A stretch of DNA of 64,000 nt, from NCBI GenBank assembly GCA_944472135.2, contig OX235265.1, positions 94,644,984 through 94,708,983 on the forward strand, given 5' to 3'. This DNA comes from Trichobilharzia regenti. Its lineage: Eukaryota; Platyhelminthes; Trematoda; Strigeidida; Schistosomatidae. The notes below the pieces were generated by a model. The model searched no databases, was not told where the DNA came from, and worked only from the letters and a program-made list of their open reading frames with translations. The position numbers were made by a program, and so were the translations under genes. Shown here one piece after another: positions 1-11,148 of the stretch. Position 1 is the stretch's first letter. Each line of letters begins with the position of its first letter.

Positions 1-549
1 AAAACTAGTAGGGGAGAATCATGAATGTGGCCTTATCTGTTTGTGCAGAAAACAGTTTCTGAACATCAGTGTGTGTGAGTGACTATTATCAAGACCACCT
101 GTATTATATACTTCTCTGCTAAAATAACGGGAGAGACTTTGTGTGCCGCATACCCCTGAATTCACATGCAGCTGCTATTGCACGAATCAGTTTCAAATAA
201 CATTGCGAATGCTAATATGTTTGTGTTACATAATTCCAACACAACAGTTGTTTTATGTTTCCCATAAGATAACTTCGTTTAAAATACTTGGTTCACGTGA
301 ACTAGAATGTATTTTCTCACAATTTCTATTCCCATTTCAAGGACTGACAATATTTTCTTCATCTTCTTCGACACACTCGTGTGTCATGCACTGCACGGAG
401 AATTTCTGTGAGAGCAAGCAATCGCTAAGATTAACACCTACACTTCGAGTTGTACTTTTATGCCGATTCGATTATAGTTTCAAAAGCATGTAATACGCCA
501 CAAAAATTTATGTACTTCTTTTTAGAAATTCGACTATCGTTTTTGCTTG
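1..549. other. No recognised gene
   Basis: An open frame at 143-493 (116 codons) has low-complexity, serine- and cysteine-rich content, no domain I recognise and no splice or promoter context. I treat it as chance. Nothing else is supported here. Confidence 0.5.
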
Positions 550-1125
550 CAGTGTCCGTAAAGATACTGTTCATTTTTCCTTTACGACAAGAACGCTGAA
601 GTCACTGTAGCAGAAGTTAGATGTTCTTGAACATATCTACTTGTAGCATCATGAAGGAAGTCACATTTTACTGAGGTGCTACTGAACTTCAATAATGTTA
701 GAAACTTATTTTCAGTTTTATCGCAAATTTACATAACGCTTTCAAGATAGCTTACAAACAGGTTCCGTCATAATTGTGGTAAGTCACTGACAGTGACGCT
801 ACAATATGCAGCACAACGGTGGAGGAAACCAACTACATGACTTTGTCATTATTAATAATTTGCTTTATTCCAAAATAGTACTTGTGATACTGAATGGAAT
901 TCTAAGCATTTCACTACAGTATTGCATCCAGTTTGTACATTAACAATAAATGAAACACATTTTTAGCCTACTTGAAATTTGTACATGAATAATCACTTCA
1001 ACAAATTATAAATTAACACAGATTAATAACTAATATCACAGGATTTTTCGTTATTTTTTTCACAAAACCATCGTTTTAAAATAAGCTACTTCAAATGAGT
1101 TAGCTTAAATCTCAATGGAGCTCTG
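550..1125 (+). repeat. Direct-repeat block, copy 1 (partner 27490-28390)
   Basis: The stretch around a shared ACTGAGGTGCTACTGAACT, the CACTGACAGTG segment and the TTTTTCGTTAT...CACAAAAC segment recur in the same order and orientation at 27490-28390, where about 400 bp of extra sequence separates the halves. The partner lies just downstream of copy B of the hexosaminidase cluster. No coding content was recognised. It may be the downstream flank of a further copy to the left of the window, or a dispersed repeat. Confidence 0.7.
845..960 (-). mobile_element. 3' end of a truncated CR1-like non-LTR retrotransposon
   Basis: Read on the minus strand this ends in GGAATAAAGC followed by an ATT-type short repeat. 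It matches the 3' end of the longer remnant at 46735-47340 over the GCTTTATTCCAAA and CAGTATATTGCATC-like segments. Ending in a short tandem repeat rather than poly(A) is typical of the CR1 clade. Only the non-coding tail remains. Confidence 0.5.
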
Positions 1126-2389
1126 AATTCACTATGCAGGTTTTAAAATGAAAACAAAAGTTACACGACATTTAGTATTCAGTAGAATCTCCTCTTCTTC
1201 ACTTGAGAACATTTAGACAAACACCCTCACGATTGGTCTGTCTGACAGGAGTAACTCGTTGGAACGAGGTTCTAGAGTAGGAGATATCAGTGTTGAGAGA
1301 CTGGTCGACAGACGGAATTTGACAGTTCACGCTTAGAATGATGGGTAGTCATTCCTTGTGTCAGTAGCGAAGCGCAGTTGGTGACATATTGCTGAAAGGA
1401 ATTGGTGTCTACAGAAACCTTCAACCGGATCCGATCGATGCTGGTCATTCTCAACTTATGCTCATATTAATCATGTTTCACAAAAGTCGCTGTTCAACTT
1501 AATTTACTTGTCATTTTTATTTAGCTTAATTGCTCATTAAATTGTGGCAGAGAACTTGAATAACTGAAATCAAGTTGACTTGATAGGCAGAAATGTGACA
1601 GAGAGATTACATTTCATTCTTCCTATCGTGTGAATTAATTGACTCAGTAGAGAAATACAAAACTGTTCAATCACTTGTCAACAGCCTGATTGATAAATAC
1701 ACTCAGTAGTTTTCCAGATGTCAACAATATGACACATGAGGTAACGGTTATTTACACGTCCATTATTTCTACAGGAATATATGTTGTTTGACATTTTGGC
1801 TTACATTTACGATAAAAGCAAAGCGTAATACATTTGGAAATGAAGTTATGCAATTTTCCTTTTACATGTACATTTTCTAAGTGGAACAAAGAAGTCCGAT
1901 TTGGAAAGTGTGCAATAAATGAACTGACAAGAGCGATAGATGGATTGGTGTCCAATTATAAAAAGTTTCCTGATCAGTAGGCCTGTTTCCGCTAATATTA
2001 TTAGTGGTAGAGACTTGAATGACTCTACAAAGCCCGCTAGAATACCACTGATTGATTTTATTTATTTATTTTATTTTATTTTCACAGGAAATAAAACTCA
2101 AAGTAGCTTTATCTCATGAGAAATGAACATGTTTTCCTAACGTCACTGCTAGGTGATATCACACTGAATGGCATTACATACTTCGGTACCAACATTGTCG
2201 AAATGATCTTGTGTGCAAGTGGTTTACAATTCCTTTTCAAATCATCAAACATATGAATTCAGTTCCATACCTTCATCTAATGTATGGCGGAAATGCCTGC
2301 AAATTAAGTCGTAGATGCTAGTTGAAGTGGATCATTGAGGCCTTTGGGAAAAAAGATAAGTCTTCTGTTTGTCGGCAAAATGTCACAAC
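1126..2389. other. No recognised gene
   Basis: AT-rich sequence without a supported exon. The segment near 1250-1300 (around CTCGTTGGAA and AGGAGATAT) weakly resembles 30040-30080, suggesting an old dispersed repeat. The final exon expected for copy A (WPRGAAVAERLWS motif) was searched for by eye on the minus strand and not found. Confidence 0.45.
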
Positions 2390-2888
2390 GTTTCATGAAA
2401 TGAACAAACGTGTCACTCGATTTCTTGCCAACTGTGTCTTTTATAAATAGGGAAAGTCAACTTTGAGGGACACAAAATCCCACAGTCTAGATATTTAGTC
2501 ATTATGATTCCATATGCCAATTCAAAGAAAGCGGAGTCAAGTCGAAGTTGAACTATATTGTTAACGGTTCACATGCAGGTATTTTGTCTGTTGATACTGG
2601 GTGTATAGTTAAAAAAGCTTAAGGAATTACTAATATTCACACTTTTATGATATTCGTTCGATGTTGGACAATAGTGACTTTCAAATGAAGTCATCATCTT
2701 ATTTCCACCATGTCATCTAAACTCTCAGTTATGTCAGTGGGGTTTCGATGTTCAGATTTTGACTGAAAATCATCACCGAAACATTTTGTAATTTTCTATG
2801 GTAAACAACATTTTGATTCACAGTTGAGGTACCTATCAAACAATGATTTTGGTGAAAACAATAGGAAGGATTAGTGAAGAGTACTTAC

Positions 2889-4873
2889 CAAGCTAGTGAC
2901 ATTATATTCGTCTCATCCACACGTGTGCTCCACAGTGTAGCTTCACCTCCAATGACTCTTAATATTTGCGTAGGTGAGCTTGTGAACAAAATGAAAAGTG
3001 TTATTTGCTCTGGGAACCGATGAACTCAGTAAGGAAAGTCTGTTGGATTTCAGAAATTCAAATCTGCAAATTTTGCTGATGAATGTGACTGATGAATTTG
3101 CAGGTCAACTGGTTTTAAAACTCGCAAATTTCTGTTAACTACTGTTCAACACCCAAAATATAACACAGATTTCCTGCAGCTCAACTAGAACTTCGTTGCA
3201 AACTAAAGAGTCACTCACATAGCAGGTCAAGGATAAATGGCTAACGACGGCCTCAATAATGTGCGTCTACGAACTGAAAGTGCCAATATCCCCCATTGCA
3301 TAGGCAATGCTCAGTAATCTTCATACAGGTGCACACAAATGTGTACCTGTATCTTTGTATAAAGGGGCCAAAAATATTTAAATATTGTAATCTTAGCACA
3401 CTTTCCGGAAAAGGCATTCTCGGTGATCTACGATTTCCTTGAAGACGTATGTCATGCAGTCCAACCAAGTGTTTTGTTAGTCAATACAAGATGACCTATT
3501 TTCCATGTCTGGATGAAGTGTGAGCAGCCTCTTTATTCACCTCAGCCTCCTCCATAAATTTTAAAAGTTAACACTTGAAATCCCAACTCCATTTTTTTCT
3601 GTTGTCGACTTCGTTACACTAAGGAGCTGTTATTTCAGACTTTCAATGGTTTCATGATCTTTTTTATTATGTCTATTGACCAAGGTTCACGTTACGCTCT
3701 TCAGATTCGTTGGTTTACATACACAACGCGTTTCATTCCACTTTATTAAATTCTTCATTACTTGATAACCGTCCATAAATAGCAATATGGATTCACAACA
3801 TACCAATGATATGACTTTTCACTTATCATTCTTATCTGTCACAGTTTGAACTTAAGTATGGCGTATTTTATCTGCGTGTTTATTCCTCAGTGTTACTCAC
3901 TTTGTATGTCACACTCCTGACTATACTTACCCCTTGAAAGAGATACTAGTTTCTTGATTATATATACATAAACATATCACTGAGCAAATCAGTTTCACGT
4001 TGTCTCATATTCCTACACATCACATATATGTCAAATTATAATCAAAACGCAATGACTTTTATATCACTTCGCATTTCTATCATGATACACTTTCTGATAT
4101 AATTCTCAATCGTCTTCAATGAAAATTATTTACCAACAGGAATGGATTTATAACAACAAAGGCTGAGGAATTCACTGAAACTGCAATTGTTCGCTCTTAT
4201 TATTCTCGTCTTGAATATATTATGAGGATATTCAAATTATAATGGTGTGGTGTTGTCCAAAAAATGGGACTTATTTAATTTTCTAGAATGAACTGGTATA
4301 TGTTCACTGTCGTATATTAATTAATCAGTTCCACCGGAACAGCTCAACTCGCATTTTCACACAACACTGGTTATTTCTATCAGCCCACTACGATCGCATT
4401 AGTTTTATCGAGTTACAGTTATCATTTCGCCACATCAGGTTATCTCACGAATTAATTCAATTACACCGTGGAACAGTTAACTTCAGTTATGCTGTCCACT
4501 GGAATGTCATCTTATGCACCACACTTTATACATATTTTCTGTCATCAGTTGTAAAATTTACAAACATATTTCTTTCCACCCTTAACACTGCCGCATGTGC
4601 GTCACCGAATGTAGATTTTCAGTGACAGTGGAAAAGGCATTAGTGTATATCATTACTACCTATTCGATGTGAAGACTCAAATCTATTTCATTAAGTCAAG
4701 ATTCTTCAGTGAGTGTTTGATTTTTTTTTCAGTGTTCGCAATGAAACCATTCATCTCAGAAAATGCAACAACAAGGAAACCATAGTCCCTTACTAGATCT
4801 ACAAACCATGATTACTTACACGATTCCTTAATGACACACTCGTGAGTTCAGTGTGAATGTCCAATGGACTTCC

Positions 4874-4912
<39 letters not shown>

Positions 4913-7900
4913 GTTAATATGCCAACATACTGTACAAAGTCAAACGAATCACATTTGTGACTCAAAGAACAGCCCACTCGCTGCATTCATTGTGAATCCA
5001 TGTTCATTTCAAAACTGTTGCACAACTCGGGCAAAGTGGAACTTAGAATACACACTCAGATCAATGTTTTGAACACACAAATTTCTTTCAGACTATGCTA
5101 AAATAAACTCACCTCCAAAATCTCTGATATTCTGTGAGTAATATCTCATCCAATCGAGATCATTTTGTATGTCATTAAGATTCCATGTACCAGAAACTAT
5201 AACCTTATATCCATCTAGAGTGGCATTGTAGACGTGTTTCTCCCAATCTACAGTTTTCCAGACATGAATGATTGTTTTGAGGTCAATCTGTTAAACCGAA
5301 TGACACATTAGTAAAGTTAGTGGTATGAACATCAAACTGATATAACTACTAGGATTAATTTCGAACGTATTATCGGTTGATTGTTATTCCAAAAATGGGG
5401 GATGATACAGTATCGAGCCGATGAAACATTTCGTTTACAGGTTGACTGTATAAAGTCATTTTACCCGAGATATCGAATTTTCTGATGCCTCTTTTCAAAG
5501 GCTTGACAGATATTTGACATGGACAAAATATGCAACACGTTAGATTTATTCAACCGAAGAATAAAATTAAATCACCACTGTTCTTTAATTATTTAGTAAA
5601 TTTTCGAAATGAGTAGCGATCATAACTTTCAGTAAATAAGTATTGATTTGATTCGGTTTCTGTTGGTTAACAGTGAAAATGTAGATAGAAGTTTCTTTCC
5701 GTTCGAAACTCATCAACTAGTTGTATGATCACTCTAAGTAGCGACAAGTTTGTCAATGGAACTGGGAAAAAAGACACAAGTCAGAGTGTCTGTTCTGCGA
5801 TTCCATTTGTCAACAGACACGTTAAACAGAGACATAGAGAATACAAAATTTTCATTAACGAAGTGAACTCCTATATTATGTCCAGATTCAATGATCACAT
5901 GAAATAACTCAATTGATCAAATACAACCAGATGACTTCACGATCAAGCACAGAGATTATTCCCCTGTCTTTAGGTCGACTGGTTTGTGTAAGTGAGAGAG
6001 CTTAGCCAGATTCACTCCACTGGACAAATAATAGGAGAAAATATTCTCTTATCACCATACATGAAGTAACACCCAAACGCAGCATTCAGCGACCTGGATC
6101 ATTTTGCCTGATGGTGATGAGATAGATGGATTATTCTATCTCTAGACACCAAATGAGCCAACATGGACCAAATGTTTCAGATGTGAACTAAAATAACTTG
6201 AAAATAAGTGCTTGCAGTGATCCATCATTGAAGTATTCGTCAAAATATATCAGTGAATCACAACAATCCTCCTTATCATCAAATAAAAAGGACTGATAAT
6301 GTTGTATCAGTGGGATTCAGATAATCGTCACTGAATATCGAGTGTATTTATTTAATTACAAACAATCTTAACAATCTCAATAAGTTTCACCAGATAATAT
6401 TTATGTAATTGGTAATAATCCTCACCGAATTTCTTGTCTTTCATGAATGTTTTTATTTCTGGATTCGACCGCCTAAAATGAACAGAAAGACATTAAATTT
6501 ACTTGTTCATTGTTCTTGTCGATGATTCAACTTAAGCCGCCTACAAATAAGGAGCAGCAATATGAAGCCTACCGTTAATCTACATGAATTAATTGTTAAA
6601 ATACAACTCGATCAGAGATTGTTGATGAGGATTTTCCATTCTACTCGATAAAAGGAAGGGAAGGAGATAGATGGGTGCTGTAATATTCAGTGTTCTACTG
6701 GAGAAGAAGAAATAGTCGTGCCTTATGGACAGTTGTCTTCATTTGTTGATTTTAGCCATTCAGAAGAAGAATAGTGTGACATTATATTTAACTGGCAACT
6801 TGTCGCTGCCATGTTCGATTGCAATAAATGTTTTGCAATCTACTGGTAATATCAGATAAATGGACACTTTAATACAAAATTATAATTTGGTAAGTGAGTC
6901 AGTCAGGGTTAGAAACGCCCTGAACTGTTTCCTGTACACACAGTTTTTGATGCAAGTTATCAGACATATTCAGCACAAACTTCAAAATGACGTCACGACA
7001 CCATTATAAGTGGTGTTTACTTTCATATTACTAGTCAATCTACAAATCGGGAACTCAAATGCGGTGGGGTCTCATTGGAACAGCCATCCATGCGACTTCC
7101 TGTTGTTTAAATCGACAGCTGTTTTTCCTGTTGCCCCTGAGGAATAATTTTTGAAATACAGTTCAGGTAATGGGACAATCGTTTGTATGAGACTGGTTCA
7201 GTGCCTGTTAATCTGAGACAGAGAAAAGTATGTCTTCAGTTTGAAATTAAAACATGAGTATGTCATAACATTGATTCTTCATTTAATCTTGCATAAAATC
7301 AACAGAACTCACCAGCATGCATAGTCAACCTCATTGCCGCCAAGATGAATGTAATTGTCATGAAATCTGCCGACGATTTCTTCAAAGAATTATTTTAAAA
7401 ACTGATATAACGATGAATTGGCTGGATTCAATAGTCCGAACTTTCCATTTGGTTGATCGTCGTTATAACATTTTGTTAATAAGTCTGGATATCCTTTTCC
7501 CCATGACAATGTATGCGCTACAAAAGATGATTGTGACGGTCAATGGAAATCATCCTTACAATATTTCGACAAATAACGTCGTTGAGATACAAAATACCAT
7601 GATTAATGCATCCACCATCTGAGATTGATTTGTATTCTGCTGTCTGAAATTATACTGTACAACTCATATAACACATGTATTTCACACTAACTACGTTGGT
7701 TCATTCAAGAATCAACTGCAAGACGTTGAATGCAAACACTGAAACAATGATATCCACGCAGTTCACTGGTCGGATACTTCTTCATATTGTCTGGATTATA
7801 TTAGACGACTAAACAGAATCGCAAACTGTGAATTTTTCACAATCGCCTTGCGTTGACAACTTCTCGCAAACTTAAACCTAATAGGTAACTCAAAAGAGTA

Positions 7901-9091
7901 AACGCCTCCCATCAATTCCTTGATTAAACATACCTTCAAACACAAAATCATGGATAAAGTGCCCTATATTTATGATGACTACGTTGGATTGGTTGATAGA
8001 CAGTTAACTTTCAGCATCATTACAAGAGCATGTTCATACTCAATCAAATCACTGCATGGTATTAATTGACTTGAACTGACATGATGGATAATTAAATCAT
8101 ATTAAATATATATTTAAAATTATTTACCTGGTATATCAAACTCTGCAATGACACGAATTCCACGTTGACGAGCATAGTGCAACAGTTTTTCCACATCTTC
8201 TTCACTATAAATGCACTTAAACTGACGATAGGTACCCTGTTGTAGTTTAAACAAACATTTCGATCAATAAATGACCTGGTTTTCTTTCGCCTTACTCACC
8301 TCTGACAGTTTCGGACAAGAAGTCGAGACAAAGGGAAATGATCGGTCATCTGTAATATGCCAATGAAACACATTCATCTTGACCATGGCCATGCTATCCT
8401 GGTAATAGAAAGCATCATACTGACTATTGCACTTCCTACTATTAATTTCTCCAGGACATCAAGTGGCAAGAAGTACCTTGCAGTATCTATCAGCATCCCA
8501 CGGTATCCAAATTCTGGTTCGTCCTCCAAATATCCTTTAAATATAACATTCTATATGATGAAATAAATTAATGAAATCAAACCATAGGCAAAAACGGAAC
8601 TCACCGCTCCATCTTCTCCCTTGTACACCAATTGAAGTATGGTCTCGAGGGCGTGTAAAGCACCCCAAACCTCAATGGAGTCTATGCTAATTTGAGATTC
8701 TCCTATCTTCACATTATCTGCAAAATGGTGACTGAATTATTCGTTGTGGTACAACTCACATGATTCGTCAGTTAATTCATTGGGCCAAAGCGGATCTTTC
8801 CTTTCGTCACATTCATATCTGATTTTGATGTTTATAGTTTTTAATGTCGCATGTGACTTCAGCTTTTCCAGAAATTGGCGGATGTTTCATTACCAGACGC
8901 TTTTGAAATCTCGTCACAACTTCTGACAGTATATCACATGAGGAATAGCTATATCGTATGTGAAGTGCGCGTTTTAAACGGCAAACTGTCGAATATTTTT
9001 GGTAATTTGACGGCTTCGGGACTATCGCTTTTGTATAAAGTGAGTTATTGAGCAACAGTGCAATCAAGAACAACACAAAATTAAAAATCAT
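2889..9091 (-). pseudogene. Hexosaminidase copy A (GH20), decayed
   Basis: GH20 beta-N-acetylhexosaminidases remove terminal GlcNAc/GalNAc from glycoconjugates, usually in lysosomes or after secretion. Exons on the minus strand: 9091-8760 (signal peptide MIFNFVLFLIALLLNN, then an IVPKP motif), 8717-8605, 8550-8440, 8398-8300 (HWHITDD), 8236-8128, 7517-7313 (HLGGNEVDYACW), a partial exon 6472 to about 6362, 5287-5113, and 2979-2889 (GGEATLWSTRVDETN). Introns include the 42-nt (8759-8718) and 41-nt (8439-8399) ones shared by all copies. Lesions: one extra A in an A5 run near 8835 shifts the frame; TAA in exon 6 near 7388; the 3' half of exon 7 and its donor are gone; the exon 9 acceptor is changed from ACAG to ACAA; exon 10 was not found. 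The Asp of the catalytic Asp-Glu pair is Asn. The Arg of the DTARYF segment is kept. Confidence 0.9.
4877..4909. repeat. (TA)n microsatellite
   Basis: About 33 bp of alternating T and A, inside the long intron between exons 8 and 9 of copy A. Confidence 0.95.
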
Positions 9092-9309
9092 GATTCCTCT
9101 GTTCTTGTCAATATCTTTGTTACCTCAATCTTTTTTGCTAACACTGAAATGGACTTTGATCTCATCTGATATTTAATGACAGAATCACCACACAACCACA
9201 TGAGTATTTCTTGAAGTACTTGTACTTTTTGATTGAATATGGTTGCCGTGGTTGAACAAACTGTACTGTTTGATGTGATTGGTGTACAACTACTTATACC
9301 AACCAATCA

Positions 9310-9519
9310 GTGTGCATCGGTGGCACACTGGTTAGGACTCTCGCCTACCATGCATATGGTCCGAGGTTCGATCCTTTGCCGACGCACACATGAAATCTAT
9401 AGTCGGCCTGCAAAATTTGGGCTACGATATAACATGCTGAAAATTCCCTACTTGTACCAAAAATACGGTGTGGAATCAAGCTGTAACCAAAAATAAAAAA
9501 CTAATAAAGAAAAAAATGT
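9310..9519 (+). mobile_element. tRNA-headed SINE, copy 1
   Basis: The head is tRNA-like: A box in TGGCACACTGGTTAGGA, B box GGTTCGATCC, closed by GCATCGG pairing with CCGACGC. The body (AGTCGGCCTGCAAA ... GGTGTGGAATCAAGCTGTAA) matches copies at 53662-53860 and 59573-59757, and it ends in an A-rich tail. The inverted partner locus (about 39455) lacks it, so it arrived after the duplication. The boxes imply internal RNA polymerase III transcription. Confidence 0.85.
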
Positions 9520-10543
9520 AAAGCTTTGTATGGATGGAATACAACTCCCAGCAGTTGACACACACACACATGGATTAACGTGTTTTATGTCAAGCCATGA
9601 CTATAAAACCTCTCCTGATTGTTGTGCAGTGGTAGTTAGAAGTTTTAGGTCCTTTTGGGGAATACGCATCACCTTAACTAGAATCACCTGCCAAGTTTTC
9701 AATAATTCATATAAATTTCTGGTAAGATCGAAACTGGAAAACTGCATCCAGGTGGCCAGTCCTTGTCTCAAGACAGTTTCACAGATAATAGAAGGGTACA
9801 AAAAGAATTTCAGGTTTACGAATTGTGGTTTAACCATTTTATCATACTAGAAATACACAACAGTTTAAATGGCTTCTCCCTGTCATACCACAGGCAGACA
9901 GAAGGTAGCACTACAGTGTCATTATATCTGAAAAATGACCATGAACATGACCGATCTTTTCTTTTCCTCCCCACCTAATATGTGCATTTCAGGAGAAACC
10001 GGAGGACGGTTCAGAAAAAGAGGAGGAAGTACATTGCTCTGGGTACCATTTCTTCCATCGATTCATAAAATCTAGAAAACTAGTGCTAGAATACGTGGTA
10101 TCTATGCCCTCAGTTGACGCGTTCAAGAAGAGATTAAGCGGTCACAGGTATCTTTTAGAAAAGCCTCCTATCAGCAATGCAAATATCTGAATGATTATGG
10201 TAAGCTGAAGTGTTGGATTATGGACAGTATGAAGAAATATAGGAGTTACCATTAATTAAGGAGAAAAGACTGTGTAACACCGCCTTAAATCACTGGTTAA
10301 AGTTTTGATTTGGTCCTGCTATTCTCAGAATTAGCGCACACGGACATCGATTGCTTAAGCTCACCTGGCTGGTAATTCACTTGTGTGGCAATACCTTTTA
10401 GCCAAAAATATCAGATATATTAATGAAGTTTTATGACTTCCAGTGAATGAGGTGTACTGTGACGACCAATTCTCAGTGAAACTCTCGTCGAAACAGTAAC
10501 GAATAGTCATACTCAATGTTGGTATCCTAATTCAGGGATAAAA

Positions 10544-11148
10544 ACAGGGGGGAATAATTTTCCCTATGAAAATTTCCGGTTTTTCGTTAAATCCTGTCAC
10601 CAAATTAAGTGTTAATTGACACAATAAGGTGTTCAATGCAGAACCATAAAGCCACTATGATATCTATTTTCAGAAGTTTCCAGTGTACAGCTAACCGCTT
10701 GTTTCGTTCGTAGTGATAAATTTGATACCTTAGTGAGGAGATGTTTCTATTTTCATCAGTCAATCTCTACATACGAGAAGTCATTGATAATGTCTGTATG
10801 AGCTTACGATATGCCAATAATCAGCATATATGTTCCATAACAGTGTGCAAACTAAGCGGTATCTCTGACATGAAATAGCTGATGGATTTCGAATACTAAC
10901 TGTAAGCGCTTGTCTTTTGGTACCTCTAGTAAGCGTTGCGTTTAGTGGGGTCGTGGTTGGGTATGAAACACCCTAATTAGGGGGTTTTTGGTCCTTGAGG
11001 ATATTTTAATCAGACAGCCTTGGTTCACTTGATAGTCTTTCCACTTGTCTGAGGAAGATGAAAGAGGTATAAGAGGAGAAGCTGTAAGAGGTGAAAATGA
11101 AGACTGGAAATAATGAGCAGATATAAAATTTGGAAAAATGAAAAAAGA
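10544..11148. other. No recognised gene
   Basis: Unique-looking AT-rich sequence between the left arm and the tandem array. A minus-strand open frame (10942-11214) is phenylalanine/serine-rich and runs into the array; I see no domain in it. Confidence 0.5.

Larger units (their letters stand above)
2390..10543 (+). repeat. Left arm of large inverted duplication
   Basis: The reverse complement of this interval aligns through with 38673-46043, including exons, short introns, long introns and flanks of hexosaminidase copies A and C. Outer ends are recognisable where the ACACGTTTGTTTATTTCATG-type sequence at 45986-46043 meets its complement near 2390. Inner ends lie near 10543 and 38673. Arm lengths differ because of later events: a SINE at 9310-9519 and about 260 bp near 9730-10000 occur only in the left arm, and a solo LTR only in the right. 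Boundaries are estimates from reading, about +/-30 bp. Confidence 0.85.

Noticed and set aside
7317..7622. Plus-strand 101-codon frame
   Set aside because: Antisense to exon 6 of copy A.
9530..9978. Overlapping frames in both strands upstream of copy A
   Set aside because: The inverted partner near 39134-39420 lacks a conserved frame. The MPSVDAFKRRLS-like piece near 10105-10145 could be a non-LTR C-terminus but is too short to assign.
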